Source of the DNA: Ruminococcus sp.
GTDB taxonomy: Bacteria > Bacillota > Clostridia > Oscillospirales > Ruminococcaceae
DNA length: 64,000 nt
Assembly: GCA_017472145.1 (NCBI GenBank)
Contig: JAFUQX010000058.1
Coordinates: forward strand, 1-64,000
Direction of reading: 5' to 3'
In this document: positions 32,898 through 41,682 of the stretch, piece after piece
Numbering within the stretch: the first letter of the stretch is position 1
How the letters are laid out: each line of letters opens with the position of its first letter
Translations under genes and position numbers: made by a program
The notes under the pieces: model-generated
Told to the model about the DNA's origin: nothing
What the model saw: only the letters and a program-made list of their open reading frames with translations
The model's database searches: none

Positions 32898-34480
32898 GCG
32901 TCCTCGCGCTCTCCTTTCTCCAGCATAAAATGCAGAAAACGCACATAGCTGGTCAGCTGCTTATAGGCATATTCAGCGTCCTTCTCCTGTACCTTTGCAA
33001 TATGCTTCAGCTGCTTGGCTGTTCCCAGCAGCTGGTTCAGAAACGGACGGAATTTCTTCTGTTCTGTATGATCAAAGACGTTATCAAACAGATTCTCAAG
33101 GAAGCAGTCATCCTCTGCCTTCAGCGCACTTATAAAAAGCGACCGGAAATTCTCAAACTGATATCCAGCGCTGGCCAGGAACATTCTTTCCTTCTCGGTA
33201 TTCTTATCCGCTTCGGCGGAATCCTTCATTATGTCCAGGATCTGAGCTTCATATGCAGACAGAAGCCCATTGTCATCCAGCCCATTGAGTGCAATCTTCA
33301 CAGACTGTCCGCTGTGCTTACGCAGATTCAGGCGAACACCGTTTTTCCTCGAATTTTCTCCGTCACCATATTTGGCCTCATGCAAAAGGGCCTCGGCGCA
33401 TTCCAGAGCCTCATAAAGAGGGCTTTTGACGTACTGAATGGACACACCAAAGGAAAGAGTGGGCTTTCCGTCGTGCGTATCACGATATTTCGCAAAGGTC
33501 TCATTGAACAAGGTTCGCAGGCACTCCATCAGTCCGAAAATGGAGGCTGCCATGCCGCTTTCCGGATTCATTCCCACAACCGGCACAACTGCAAGCAGAT
33601 CATCGCCGCCGGCATAAATAGGCATTCCGGAATAGCGAAGCACCAGATCTGCTGCCTTGGCGCAGTATTCCAGACAGAGCCTGCTGTATTTGCGAAGGTC
33701 CTCCATGGTTCTCAGCTCTTTGAGAATGGTACTCATACTGTCACCATCGGAGGAGAGAATCGCATAGTAGCTTCCGGCCTTGCATTTTTCAGATAAATTG
33801 CCTCGGGCGATATCCGGCAGATCCCGAATGCACTTGCTTTGGGCGGAACGGTATAAAATCCAGTCGTTCTTGCTGCTGAGACCGGCCAGCAGATTTGAAT
33901 TGCGAACGGCATCATTGGCATAACCGCCGGATTCCGGGTCGTTTGAAATGTTGGCAAAGAGCTTCAGAAGCGGATTCTCTGTTTCTCTTGCAGGAAACTG
34001 CGGTTCAAGCTCCAGTGCACTAAGCTTTGTACCCAGTACAGTCAGAGGACCTTCTGATACGGCCACTGCATCAACAAAGCCATATATCCGAAGGAAGTCA
34101 CTTAGCCACTCTCTATCAGCATTCAGCAGATCAGAGAGTGCTGTCTTCACATTTTCAATTGCCAATGCCGCTTTGTCTGCATGAGACCCGCGGATGATGA
34201 TGTGATCATGGAAAAGACCTACACCACGATTATGCATCTTCTGGCTGAGGTCACCCTCATTCGCAGGAAGAACCACACTCCCCAGCTTGTCCAGCTCGAA
34301 GTACGGAGAGACAAATTCCGTATCCGGAACGCCGGCCTTCACAAGCTCCCGAATCAGAAGCTTGGCTGTCAGGGAGAACATATAGCTCGAACACCACAGA
34401 CCAGCCGGCGATGAGGTCAGACTCATGGTTTCACTGATCGGGCCTATGGTTATCGCTGTGTAAAACTGTTTTTCACTCAT
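32894..34480 (-). CDS. cas10: Cas10/Cmr2 large subunit with intact GGDD cyclase
   Basis: A 528-residue Cas10, shorter than usual because there is no N-terminal HD nuclease domain. The first Palm starts with YTAITIGPISETM, with DGD at 245-247 (SSDGDSMSTIL). The second Palm carries GGDD at 291-294 (YAGGDDLLAVVP), the residues required for nucleotide second-messenger synthesis. A C-terminal helical domain follows. The gene therefore predicts signalling but no Cas10 DNase. The ATG at 34480 follows GGAAAGGAGG; in-frame ATGs further upstream lie in the preceding gene. Confidence 0.92.
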   Translation of the reverse strand: MSEKQFYTAITIGPISETMSLTSSPAGLWCSSYMFSLTAKLLIRELVKAGVPDTEFVSPYFELDKLGSVVLPANEGDLSQKMHNRGVGLFHDHIIIRGSHADKAALAIENVKTALSDLLNADREWLSDFLRIYGFVDAVAVSEGPLTVLGTKLSALELEPQFPARETENPLLKLFANISNDPESGGYANDAVRNSNLLAGLSSKNDWILYRSAQSKCIRDLPDIARGNLSEKCKAGSYYAILSSDGDSMSTILKELRTMEDLRKYSRLCLEYCAKAADLVLRYSGMPIYAGGDDLLAVVPVVGMNPESGMAASIFGLMECLRTLFNETFAKYRDTHDGKPTLSFGVSIQYVKSPLYEALECAEALLHEAKYGDGENSRKNGVRLNLRKHSGQSVKIALNGLDDNGLLSAYEAQILDIMKDSAEADKNTEKERMFLASAGYQFENFRSLFISALKAEDDCFLENLFDNVFDHTEQKKFRPFLNQLLGTAKQLKHIAKVQEKDAEYAYKQLTSYVRFLHFMLEKGEREDA

Positions 34481-35849
34481 TGCTTGTCTCCTCCTTTCCG
34501 GGGGCACGGCTGATGCAGCTGTTGTATTGCAGCACATCTCCCACATACTTTCCTATTTCAATTCTGGAATGCGAGAATGCATCTGCTTTCTCTGGAGGAA
34601 TACTTTTAAACACTTCAGCAAAAAACTGCATGAAATCATCGATATCAAATGCATCAGGCGTTCGGAGTGTTTTCCTGTTTCCGCCTGACTCGAAAACAAA
34701 CGATGCACCAAGCATTTTCTTTGGTACAGGATGAGGTATCATCAGCAGATAGCCCTCATATGGCTTGAACAGAACCGGATTTGCAAAACGGGCGATCAGC
34801 GGCTTTTTTCCGGTTTTGTCCTTATCTTTACCCTGTATTTTCACTTTACCGGATCGGTAGCTATGCGGATTTTTCTTCACCTTTACGCCTGTTTTCTTGT
34901 CTTTTCTTTCATCTGTACGATACTCCACGCCCTCTGTTATTCCCAGCAGTCCGCGGACATATCTGCATTTCTCCAGGCTTTGTACAGGCTGGACGGAAAA
35001 AAGCTCCTCTACGGCCTCATCTTCATCCTTTGCCGGCAGAATGAATTTCTTAATCATTGCCTTCTCAGAACGGAAACCACCATTTTTTCCAAAATAAAGC
35101 CGGATCGCATCCCGTTGAAACTGAGGGTTCTCTGGATCACCATGAGTCAGATTCACACCGCCCTTCATCAAAACAGAAAGAGCCTGTATGTCATTCAGAT
35201 ATGTATCGGAATTTTCATTAGACAGATAGTAGAGCGCCGGTATTTCCTTCGGCAGGAACTGTGCCAGCTTCTCTGGTGTAAATGAATCGATTTCCTCTCC
35301 ATCCATAGCAATAACGCCAAAGCTGCCAAAGCCCTTGTTGCTTCTTGTGCCGAAATTGTGCAGGGCAAAAAATGCAGGAATCAGCTTTCTCAGAATGGCG
35401 GACAGTGTCATCTTCTGCCCCTTCACATCAATTACACCGCCGGCCAGACAGAGGATGGTCATGGTCTGAGGGGCAGTATAAAATAGGGATTTCATCTTCT
35501 CATGATCATTCTTCTTACCCATATTGCCAAAATACAGTTTATGCACCTCACTGCCGGTTTCCTTACCATTCGGAGCCTTCGGTGCATCAAAATGCATCCG
35601 ATACCGCAGAGAAATTCGCTCCAGCGGTTTCTCCGGCTTCTCACATTTCTTGTCCTTATAGGTCTGATCGCTCCAGCCATAGGGCAGCCTGATTCCATCC
35701 ACACCATTCTGTGAAAGCCATGTCAGGACAAAACGATCCAGCCTGTGCTTCACCTCAGAGGCCCGGAGACACGCTCCGCTTTCCTCGGCCTGAAAATGCA
35801 GCATAGGCGTGTACTGTTTGAGCTGCACGGTTATTTTGTAGTCGCTCAT
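34473..35849 (-). CDS. cmr1: type III-B RAMP protein Cmr1
   Basis: A 458-residue RAMP protein that closes the 3' end of the Cmr complex. It opens with VQLKQYTPMLHFQAEESGACLR, and the Gly-rich RAMP loop is FGTRSNKGFGSFGV at about 170-183. A Lys-rich insertion (ERKDKKTGVKVKK) lies near residue 325. Being before cas10 and with cmr3-6 all present, Cmr1 is the expected missing subunit; sequence alone also shows the family pattern. The last eight bases overlap the start of cas10. Confidence 0.82.
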   Translation of the reverse strand: MSDYKITVQLKQYTPMLHFQAEESGACLRASEVKHRLDRFVLTWLSQNGVDGIRLPYGWSDQTYKDKKCEKPEKPLERISLRYRMHFDAPKAPNGKETGSEVHKLYFGNMGKKNDHEKMKSLFYTAPQTMTILCLAGGVIDVKGQKMTLSAILRKLIPAFFALHNFGTRSNKGFGSFGVIAMDGEEIDSFTPEKLAQFLPKEIPALYYLSNENSDTYLNDIQALSVLMKGGVNLTHGDPENPQFQRDAIRLYFGKNGGFRSEKAMIKKFILPAKDEDEAVEELFSVQPVQSLEKCRYVRGLLGITEGVEYRTDERKDKKTGVKVKKNPHSYRSGKVKIQGKDKDKTGKKPLIARFANPVLFKPYEGYLLMIPHPVPKKMLGASFVFESGGNRKTLRTPDAFDIDDFMQFFAEVFKSIPPEKADAFSHSRIEIGKYVGDVLQYNSCISRAPGKEETSNE

Positions 35850-35872
35850 TTTTTCACCTCTTATATTATGCT

Positions 35873-37651
35873 TTATTTGCTTTTCCTGAACTTCTTTTTC
35901 AGATAATTCTTAAAGCTTCTGCATTTGGGAAATAACCACACAAATGCCAATATCAACAACATAGCCACTGATATTGCAAGTACGATCTTTGTTGCGTAAC
36001 AACCCGCTATATTCTCAGAAACGCCCCACATTATCAAAGCATCCTCTAAATCTACAAACGCTGAGGCAATCGAAAAGAGTGCCAATGAAGCAAGAAACGT
36101 TTCCATTACACGCTGTTTTCTCGCTTCTTTCTTTTCGGCTTCCTTTTCCTTTTCCTCAATCTGTGCCCTCAGTTTCGCCTCTTCACTTTCCAGCTCCGTT
36201 CGGGCGATCTGATACAGGTTAGAAAGCTGCTTCTGGATGTTGGATTCCAGCTTGTCAATGAAAAGCATCTTCTGGAGCTTTTCATAAATCTCAATGCCCT
36301 GTATCTGAGAGGTCACCTCTCCCAGCAGAAGCTCTCCCTGAAATTTTGCAAAGTCCTTTTCCAGCCGAATGAGTTCCCCGGAATCCACACGCTCATTTTT
36401 TGCAACCGCATCTGTTATCTGGGAATCCATGGAAATCAGGCTGGCTCTCTGGACAATGACCAGCGCACACATCTGTACATACAGAAACAGAAATGGGAAT
36501 ACGACCTCAAGCAAAACCTCTTTGCTGGTAAGACATAACATAGAATGATTGGTGACCGCATGAATCGTTCCGGACTCCAGCCAGCGCAGATAAAGCTGTT
36601 CCTCAAAATACTGATCCAGCATAAGCCGGTTCTGACAGCTGGCACTGGTGGAATCAATGTTTGCAAGGGCATACAGCTCCGTCCCCTTGTCCCAGTCCGT
36701 CATAAATTTCCAGCTATGGCGCTGACCGTTCAAGGCCTTGATCTTATCGCTGTCCTCCCCGCCCGGCCAGGCCTGATAGCCCAAAAAGCTGTCTGCATAA
36801 TCCGAATCCAGAATACAGCAGCATACAAACATACGGTCGTCAATGGCCGGAATGATCAGATCTTTTTCTTCGGATTCCCTGGAAATCTTGTCCCCCCACA
36901 AAATCCCTCTGATTATCTCAGGCAAAGCAGAGGGATTCTGAAGAAATCTCTCGCATGTTTTTTTCCAGCTTTCTCTGTCCGTTCCCGGCTTGAAGAAGTG
37001 CGCTGTCATTATCTCTGTGCAGGAGCTGAGCTGAATGGAAATCTCATCCGCACAAAGGTTATACGCCTCAGAATTATGATCGGAAATAAATTCCGGATAG
37101 AGTCTGCGTCCGTACTCATTGATTGTCCGGACGTCTTCCCTGGCTGCTTCTCTGGTTTTCTTCACTGGATCGGCCGCATCCTCCAGATGATACTCCAGTT
37201 CAAAGATGAGAAGACCCACTCCTGTATCATACAGCTTCAGCCGGATTCCGTTTATCCGCAGAACATAGGATATATTATTCTTTTTTATGATATATCGTGC
37301 AGATTCCGGACACACACCCCTGCGCTTGAAATTATGTACAATATCGCCGTCCATCCGGTACAGAGCCTTGCGGGCCGCTGAATTGTAATATTGAAAGGCC
37401 TGATATTCCCATTTTGCGTCTTCAGCTGCGTTTTCATCCATTGTGTGATGACACAAATGGCAGTCCTTGTCAATAATATCATCCGGCTCCCAGATAAGAC
37501 AGCTCTTACAACCGCCATCCTCCGGTTCAGCACCGATTGACCGCTCAAATTCTGCACGATTCTTGTAGTTTTTCCTATTCCATAAAAAAGGATACAGAAA
37601 CGTGTGGTAGCTGTATGGAATCGTATGTCTCCCCTGATTTGTTTCAGACAT
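35873..37651 (-). CDS. CorA-like membrane effector of the type III-B system
   Basis: A 592-residue protein, first gene of the CRISPR operon. The large N-terminal soluble part (about 1-430) starts IPYSYHTFLYPFLW and contains a Cys-rich CKSC and CHLC pair and the phrases YDTGVGLLIFELEYH and YGRRLYPEF. A long coiled coil follows (about 430-510), then two membrane helices (about 515-538 and 554-575) and a basic tail. This is the plan of CorA Mg2+ channels, but the GMN motif is absent: WGVSENI lies between the helices. Such CorA-like proteins are the membrane effectors of SAM-AMP-making type III-B systems. In inference, Cas10 activation would open this protein and poison the membrane. Confidence 0.8.
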   Translation of the reverse strand: MSETNQGRHTIPYSYHTFLYPFLWNRKNYKNRAEFERSIGAEPEDGGCKSCLIWEPDDIIDKDCHLCHHTMDENAAEDAKWEYQAFQYYNSAARKALYRMDGDIVHNFKRRGVCPESARYIIKKNNISYVLRINGIRLKLYDTGVGLLIFELEYHLEDAADPVKKTREAAREDVRTINEYGRRLYPEFISDHNSEAYNLCADEISIQLSSCTEIMTAHFFKPGTDRESWKKTCERFLQNPSALPEIIRGILWGDKISRESEEKDLIIPAIDDRMFVCCCILDSDYADSFLGYQAWPGGEDSDKIKALNGQRHSWKFMTDWDKGTELYALANIDSTSASCQNRLMLDQYFEEQLYLRWLESGTIHAVTNHSMLCLTSKEVLLEVVFPFLFLYVQMCALVIVQRASLISMDSQITDAVAKNERVDSGELIRLEKDFAKFQGELLLGEVTSQIQGIEIYEKLQKMLFIDKLESNIQKQLSNLYQIARTELESEEAKLRAQIEEKEKEAEKKEARKQRVMETFLASLALFSIASAFVDLEDALIMWGVSENIAGCYATKIVLAISVAMLLILAFVWLFPKCRSFKNYLKKKFRKSK

Positions 37652-37675
37652 TGTATTTCCTCCCTATACCAATCA

Positions 37676-37710
37676 TTTTTGAGATTTTATGTCTCAAACA
37701 ATCTCTCAAA
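37676..37710. repeat. TTTGAGA/TCTCAAA repeats in the leader of the cmr operon
   Basis: TTTGAGA (37678-37684) faces two TCTCAAA copies (37692-37698 and 37704-37710), between promoter and first ATG of the CRISPR operon. They may form a hairpin in the leader or mark a repressor site. Confidence 0.45.
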
Positions 37711-37725
37711 TCGTATTTTTCTATT

Positions 37726-37754
37726 ATTATAACGCATTTGTTGTAAAATGTCAA
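37726..37754 (-). promoter_or_regulatory. promoter of the type III-B cmr operon
   Basis: Consensus -35 TTGACA (37749-37754), 17 bases, -10 TATAAT (37726-37731), leader of about 75 bases to the CorA-like ORF. One promoter seems to serve all nine genes. Confidence 0.8.
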
Positions 37755-37893
37755 GGCTTTTTCACGATTTTTGCAAATATTTTGTCTGTGATAAAAGAGG
37801 TCAGCTTCTCATCTGATCCGGATATCGCTTTATGCAGAAATCCCGGGCCGCTCTCCGCAATCGGATTTAAGGATTATTTAATAACTTCCCTGC

Positions 37894-37899
37894 TATAAT
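37894..37899 (+). promoter_or_regulatory. extended -10 promoter of the ABC/two-component operon
   Basis: TGC-TATAAT with hexamer 37894-37899; the -35 is weak. About 25 bases to the AAAGGAG before the ATG. Confidence 0.5.
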
Positions 37900-37929
37900 G
37901 GAATCACAACAAAGAAAGGAGCAGTAAAA

Positions 37930-40308
37930 ATGTATCTGCAAATACTCAAAAAGGACCTCAAGCGAAAAAAAGCCATGAACATCATCCTGCTGGTGTTCAT
38001 CATTCTGGCGACGATGTTTGTGTCATCGAGCGTCAATAACATCGTAAGCGTTACAACGGCATTGGACAATTATATTGAAATGTCAGGTGTACCCGATTAT
38101 GTAGGTGCAACTATGAGCAAATCCGTAGCACCTGACCTCGACGAAATGCTTGAAAATGCAAAAAGCATTGACGGCTTTGAATCGGAAGATATCATCTATA
38201 TGTCACAGTCCAATATCCAGCGTGACGGTAAGTCGTTAAATGCTTCTACAAATACACAGCTTCTCCAGAGTGACGAGGATATGTCAGTGAATTATTTTCT
38301 TGATGACAACAGTATTCTTGAAAGTGTGAAGCCGGGCGAGCTTTATATGTTCAGTTATGCTATGGAAAACACAGGACTTGAGATCGGCGATAAGATCACC
38401 ATCGAAATTGAGAACGTAAGCCGTGAATTTACCATTGCAGGCGGTTTTAAAGACGCAGTTCTCGGCTCTAATATGATGGGTATGGTGAGATACATCATAA
38501 ACGAGGAGGATTTCAGAGCCTACACCTCAGAAGAAACAATAACCACATTATACGGCGGTAAGCTTTATTACATAGAAACTGCGGATGTAGAAAAAATGAT
38601 ATCCGAAATATCTGACGTAAGCGATAGCTTTATCTTTACAATGGACCGTGCGCTTCTGAAATTCAGTTACATTTTTGATATGATCGTAACAGGTATCCTT
38701 CTCATGATAAGCGTTATTCTTATTGCGGTGGCATTCGTAGTTCTCCGATTTACGATCACCTTTACGCTTTCCGAGGAATTCCGTGAGATCGGTGTTATGA
38801 AAGCGATCGGTATCAGCAATATGAAGATCAGAGGCTTGTACCTTGTAAAATATGCGGGATTATCGGTAATGGGTTCGCTTATCGGTCTTGCGCTCAGTTT
38901 CCCCTTTGGAGATATGCTTATGAGTGTTTCTTCAAAGTCAGTTATCATAAACAATCAGAATCCGATTTTTATAAATGTTCTTTGTGCAGTGCTTGTTATT
39001 GCGGTAATTTTACTGTTCTGTTTCGGCTGCACGGGTAAGGTCAGGAAGATGACACCCATTGATGCCATCCGGAACGGTCAGACTGGTGAACGTTTTCGCA
39101 AAAAGAGTATAATGAGCCTTGGAAAATCAAAGCTTCCTGCAACACCGTTCCTTGCCCTTAACGATATTGTCAGCAGTCCCAAGCGATACGGCATTATTAC
39201 CTTTACTTTCTTCCTTTGCCTTTCTCTCTCGCTTATGCTTTCGGCAACAGTTACGACTCTTTGCAGCAGCAGCCTTTTCAAGACCTTCGGTTTTGCGGAA
39301 TGTGACCTTATGCTTGATATGAATAACCAGATAATGTCTTACATGACGGAATGCGGCAGAGAAAAACTGGAGGTATATCTTGACGATCTTGAAGAAACTC
39401 TTGCTGAAAACGATATACCCGCAGAGTGTTATCAGGAATTGGGATTCAATTTCAAGGTAACTCACGGCGAACACGAGGCGAAGATCATGGCCTATCAGGG
39501 CACAGGCACTACCATGGATATGTACGAATACACAGCAGGAACTGCACCACAAAACTGCGGTGAGATTGCCATAACCCGAATTGCCGCAGATAAGATAAAG
39601 GCGGATATTGGTGATACTGTAACGATCAATATGGCTAACGGCGATAAGGAGTTTATGATTACAGCATTTTTCCAGTCGATGAACACCCAGGGCGAAACCA
39701 TAAGATTATATATAGATGAAGAGCTTAACTATGTTCAGGCAAGCGGCGGAATTTCGACTCAGGTAAAGTTCACCGATAACCCCGACGATGAAGAGATCAG
39801 CCGCAGAATAGAAAAAATACAGGAGATCTATCCTGAATTTGACGGTGTCAGAACCTGCGCTGAGTGGACAAAAGAAACTGTGGGCGTTGCAGATGCACTC
39901 GACGCAGTAAAATCCCTTGTCGCCATCCTCACTATCGTCTTATCCGTACTCATAACCGTGCTTATGGAGCGTTCCTTTGTCGCAAAGGAACAGGGCGAGA
40001 TCGCACTTATGAAAGCAATCGGCACACGCAACGGAAAAATCTATTCCTACCACGCAATGCGCTTTGCTATTGTGGGAATTATCACGGTAATAATCGGAGA
40101 AATTTTCGCTATGCCGCTGACACATCTCTGCATCGACCCTATATTCAAGATGATGGGCCTGGAGCTTGCAGTTGATTATGTGATCAATCCCGTTGAAATG
40201 TATGTTGCCTTCCCGCTTGTAATACTTGTTACAACAATTATAAGCGCATTTCTCACCTCACTCTACACCAGAAAAATCAAATCCTCCGATATATCGGGCA
40301 TCGAATAA
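37930..40308 (+). CDS. ABC transporter permease, FtsX family (792 residues)
   Basis: A 792-residue FtsX/MacB-type permease. One N-terminal helix (about 18-37) is followed by a large periplasm-like domain (about 40-240), then a three-helix FtsX block (about 250-375). After a second extracytoplasmic domain comes a second FtsX block at the C-terminus (about 660-780). Each block contains the EFREIGVMKAIG / EQGEIALMKAIG coupling sequence. It is an exporter or mechanotransmitter coupled to the ATPase 15 bases downstream. The paralogous permease near 61-63 kb has the same plan. With the adjacent two-component genes it looks like a peptide or antibiotic response exporter. Confidence 0.88.
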   Translation: MYLQILKKDLKRKKAMNIILLVFIILATMFVSSSVNNIVSVTTALDNYIEMSGVPDYVGATMSKSVAPDLDEMLENAKSIDGFESEDIIYMSQSNIQRDGKSLNASTNTQLLQSDEDMSVNYFLDDNSILESVKPGELYMFSYAMENTGLEIGDKITIEIENVSREFTIAGGFKDAVLGSNMMGMVRYIINEEDFRAYTSEETITTLYGGKLYYIETADVEKMISEISDVSDSFIFTMDRALLKFSYIFDMIVTGILLMISVILIAVAFVVLRFTITFTLSEEFREIGVMKAIGISNMKIRGLYLVKYAGLSVMGSLIGLALSFPFGDMLMSVSSKSVIINNQNPIFINVLCAVLVIAVILLFCFGCTGKVRKMTPIDAIRNGQTGERFRKKSIMSLGKSKLPATPFLALNDIVSSPKRYGIITFTFFLCLSLSLMLSATVTTLCSSSLFKTFGFAECDLMLDMNNQIMSYMTECGREKLEVYLDDLEETLAENDIPAECYQELGFNFKVTHGEHEAKIMAYQGTGTTMDMYEYTAGTAPQNCGEIAITRIAADKIKADIGDTVTINMANGDKEFMITAFFQSMNTQGETIRLYIDEELNYVQASGGISTQVKFTDNPDDEEISRRIEKIQEIYPEFDGVRTCAEWTKETVGVADALDAVKSLVAILTIVLSVLITVLMERSFVAKEQGEIALMKAIGTRNGKIYSYHAMRFAIVGIITVIIGEIFAMPLTHLCIDPIFKMMGLELAVDYVINPVEMYVAFPLVILVTTIISAFLTSLYTRKIKSSDISGIE

Positions 40309-40323
40309 GAAAGGACCATTATC

Positions 40324-41088
40324 ATGAATATTCTCGAAGTAAAAGATCTCTGCAAAACATATATCGTCAACAAGCGTCAGAACAACGTTCTGAAAAACGT
40401 GAATTTCACCATCTCTGAGGGTGAGATGGTCGCTGTCATGGGCCCGTCCGGTTCGGGTAAATCCACTCTCCTCTACACCATTTCCGGTATGGATGCAGTT
40501 ACCGCAGGAGAGGTAGCCTTCTGCGGGAAGAATATCGCCAAAATGGGTGAGAAAGAGCTTGCCGACCTGCGCCTGGAGGAGATGGGATTCATTTTTCAGC
40601 AGATGTATATGCTGAAAAATCTCACGATACTTGACAACATTATCCTTCCTGCGGTACAATCAAAGAAGAACACGGAAACCCGCAGGGAAACGCTGAAGCG
40701 AGGTCAGGAGCTGCTGCGTAAGCTGGGTATCATCGATATAGCCGACAACGACATTAACGAGGTTTCCGGCGGTCAGCTGCAAAGAGCCTGCATCGCCCGG
40801 AGCATGATCAATCGTCCCAGGATGATTTTCGCAGATGAGCCTACCGGTGCGCTGAACCGCACCTCCTCCGATGAGGTCATGGAGGAGCTTGCAAAGCTCA
40901 ATAACGAGGGCACGACCATTATGCTGGTAACGCACGATGTAAAAGTAGCGGCAAGATGCACAAAAGTGCTCTATATAGTTGACGGGAACATTCAGGGAGA
41001 GTATAATTTAGATAGGTACTCTTCTGCTTCCAGAATGCGTGAGCGTGAAAGGGCACTGAATCACTGGCTCATGGAAATGGGCTGGTAA
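40324..41088 (+). CDS. ABC transporter ATP-binding protein
   Basis: A 254-residue MacB-family ATPase. Walker A is MGPSGSGKST, Q-loop FIFQQMYML, signature VSGGQLQRACIARS, Walker [12 protein letters not shown] and H-loop VTHDVK. It energises the permease encoded just before it. The C-terminal tail REREXALNHWLMEMGW-type (last residues ALNHWLMEMGW) is shared with the ATPase at the right edge of the window and is not part of the usual NBD. Confidence 0.9.
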   Translation: MNILEVKDLCKTYIVNKRQNNVLKNVNFTISEGEMVAVMGPSGSGKSTLLYTISGMDAVTAGEVAFCGKNIAKMGEKELADLRLEEMGFIFQQMYMLKNLTILDNIILPAVQSKKNTETRRETLKRGQELLRKLGIIDIADNDINEVSGGQLQRACIARSMINRPRMIFADEPTGALNRTSSDEVMEELAKLNNEGTTIMLVTHDVKVAARCTKVLYIVDGNIQGEYNLDRYSSASRMRERERALNHWLMEMGW

Positions 41089-41104
41089 AATAGGAGGAAA
41101 AGCT

Positions 41105-41668
41105 GTGACAGAGCAGACCCTGATTCAAAATCTGAAGGGAATTGTAAATCAATACCCTCTTTTTAAAGAAACAGCCATTCAGCTGAAATGGATAGACATC
41201 CGTGAAAAGCGCTTTAACTGGCACAGAAAATATCCGCTCGGTATGACTGCATGTATATATGGATTCCCCGAGGAATATATCGATGTGAATTTCAAGGATG
41301 CGTTTGTGCGGTGCCACATCTCCGAGCTTGCATTTCAAGAGGAATGGGACAGAGATTTTTTTGATGTATCCGAAGCAAAGCGTGCAGCATACATAAAAAG
41401 CGCAGAAGCATCCGGATCTAACCCCTATCAGGACATCTGCACCTGGAAGGAGCTGCGACTGAAGCCTGTGACTGCGTTCCTTTTCAAAGCGAAGGTGCGG
41501 GAGTATGCAGACAGAAATGGGATTCCGTACGAAGAACAGAATGAGATCCTGTCCTGTCTGGAGGAGATGACGATTGCCGAAATCGGAGGCTGTTACGCCG
41601 GAGATTCGGACTACATTGCAGTCGGAAAAGACTGCATAATCATGATAAGCTGCGGAATATGGGACTGA
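41105..41668 (+). CDS. hypothetical protein in the ABC/two-component operon
   Basis: A 187-residue protein of unrecognised family. It starts at GTG after AGGAGG and has no signal peptide or membrane segment. It is rich in aromatic and charged residues (RFNWHRKYPLG, EEWDRDFFD). It lies between the ATPase and response-regulator genes, with normal gaps, so it is likely part of the operon. A role in sensing or regulation of the exporter is speculation. Confidence 0.65.
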   Translation: MTEQTLIQNLKGIVNQYPLFKETAIQLKWIDIREKRFNWHRKYPLGMTACIYGFPEEYIDVNFKDAFVRCHISELAFQEEWDRDFFDVSEAKRAAYIKSAEASGSNPYQDICTWKELRLKPVTAFLFKAKVREYADRNGIPYEEQNEILSCLEEMTIAEIGGCYAGDSDYIAVGKDCIIMISCGIWD

Positions 41669-41682
41669 TGGGAGAGATGTGT

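Noticed and set aside
37652..37929. CRISPR array next to the cmr operon
   Set aside because: No repeat unit of 25-40 bases recurs; only 7-base leader repeats and two promoters.
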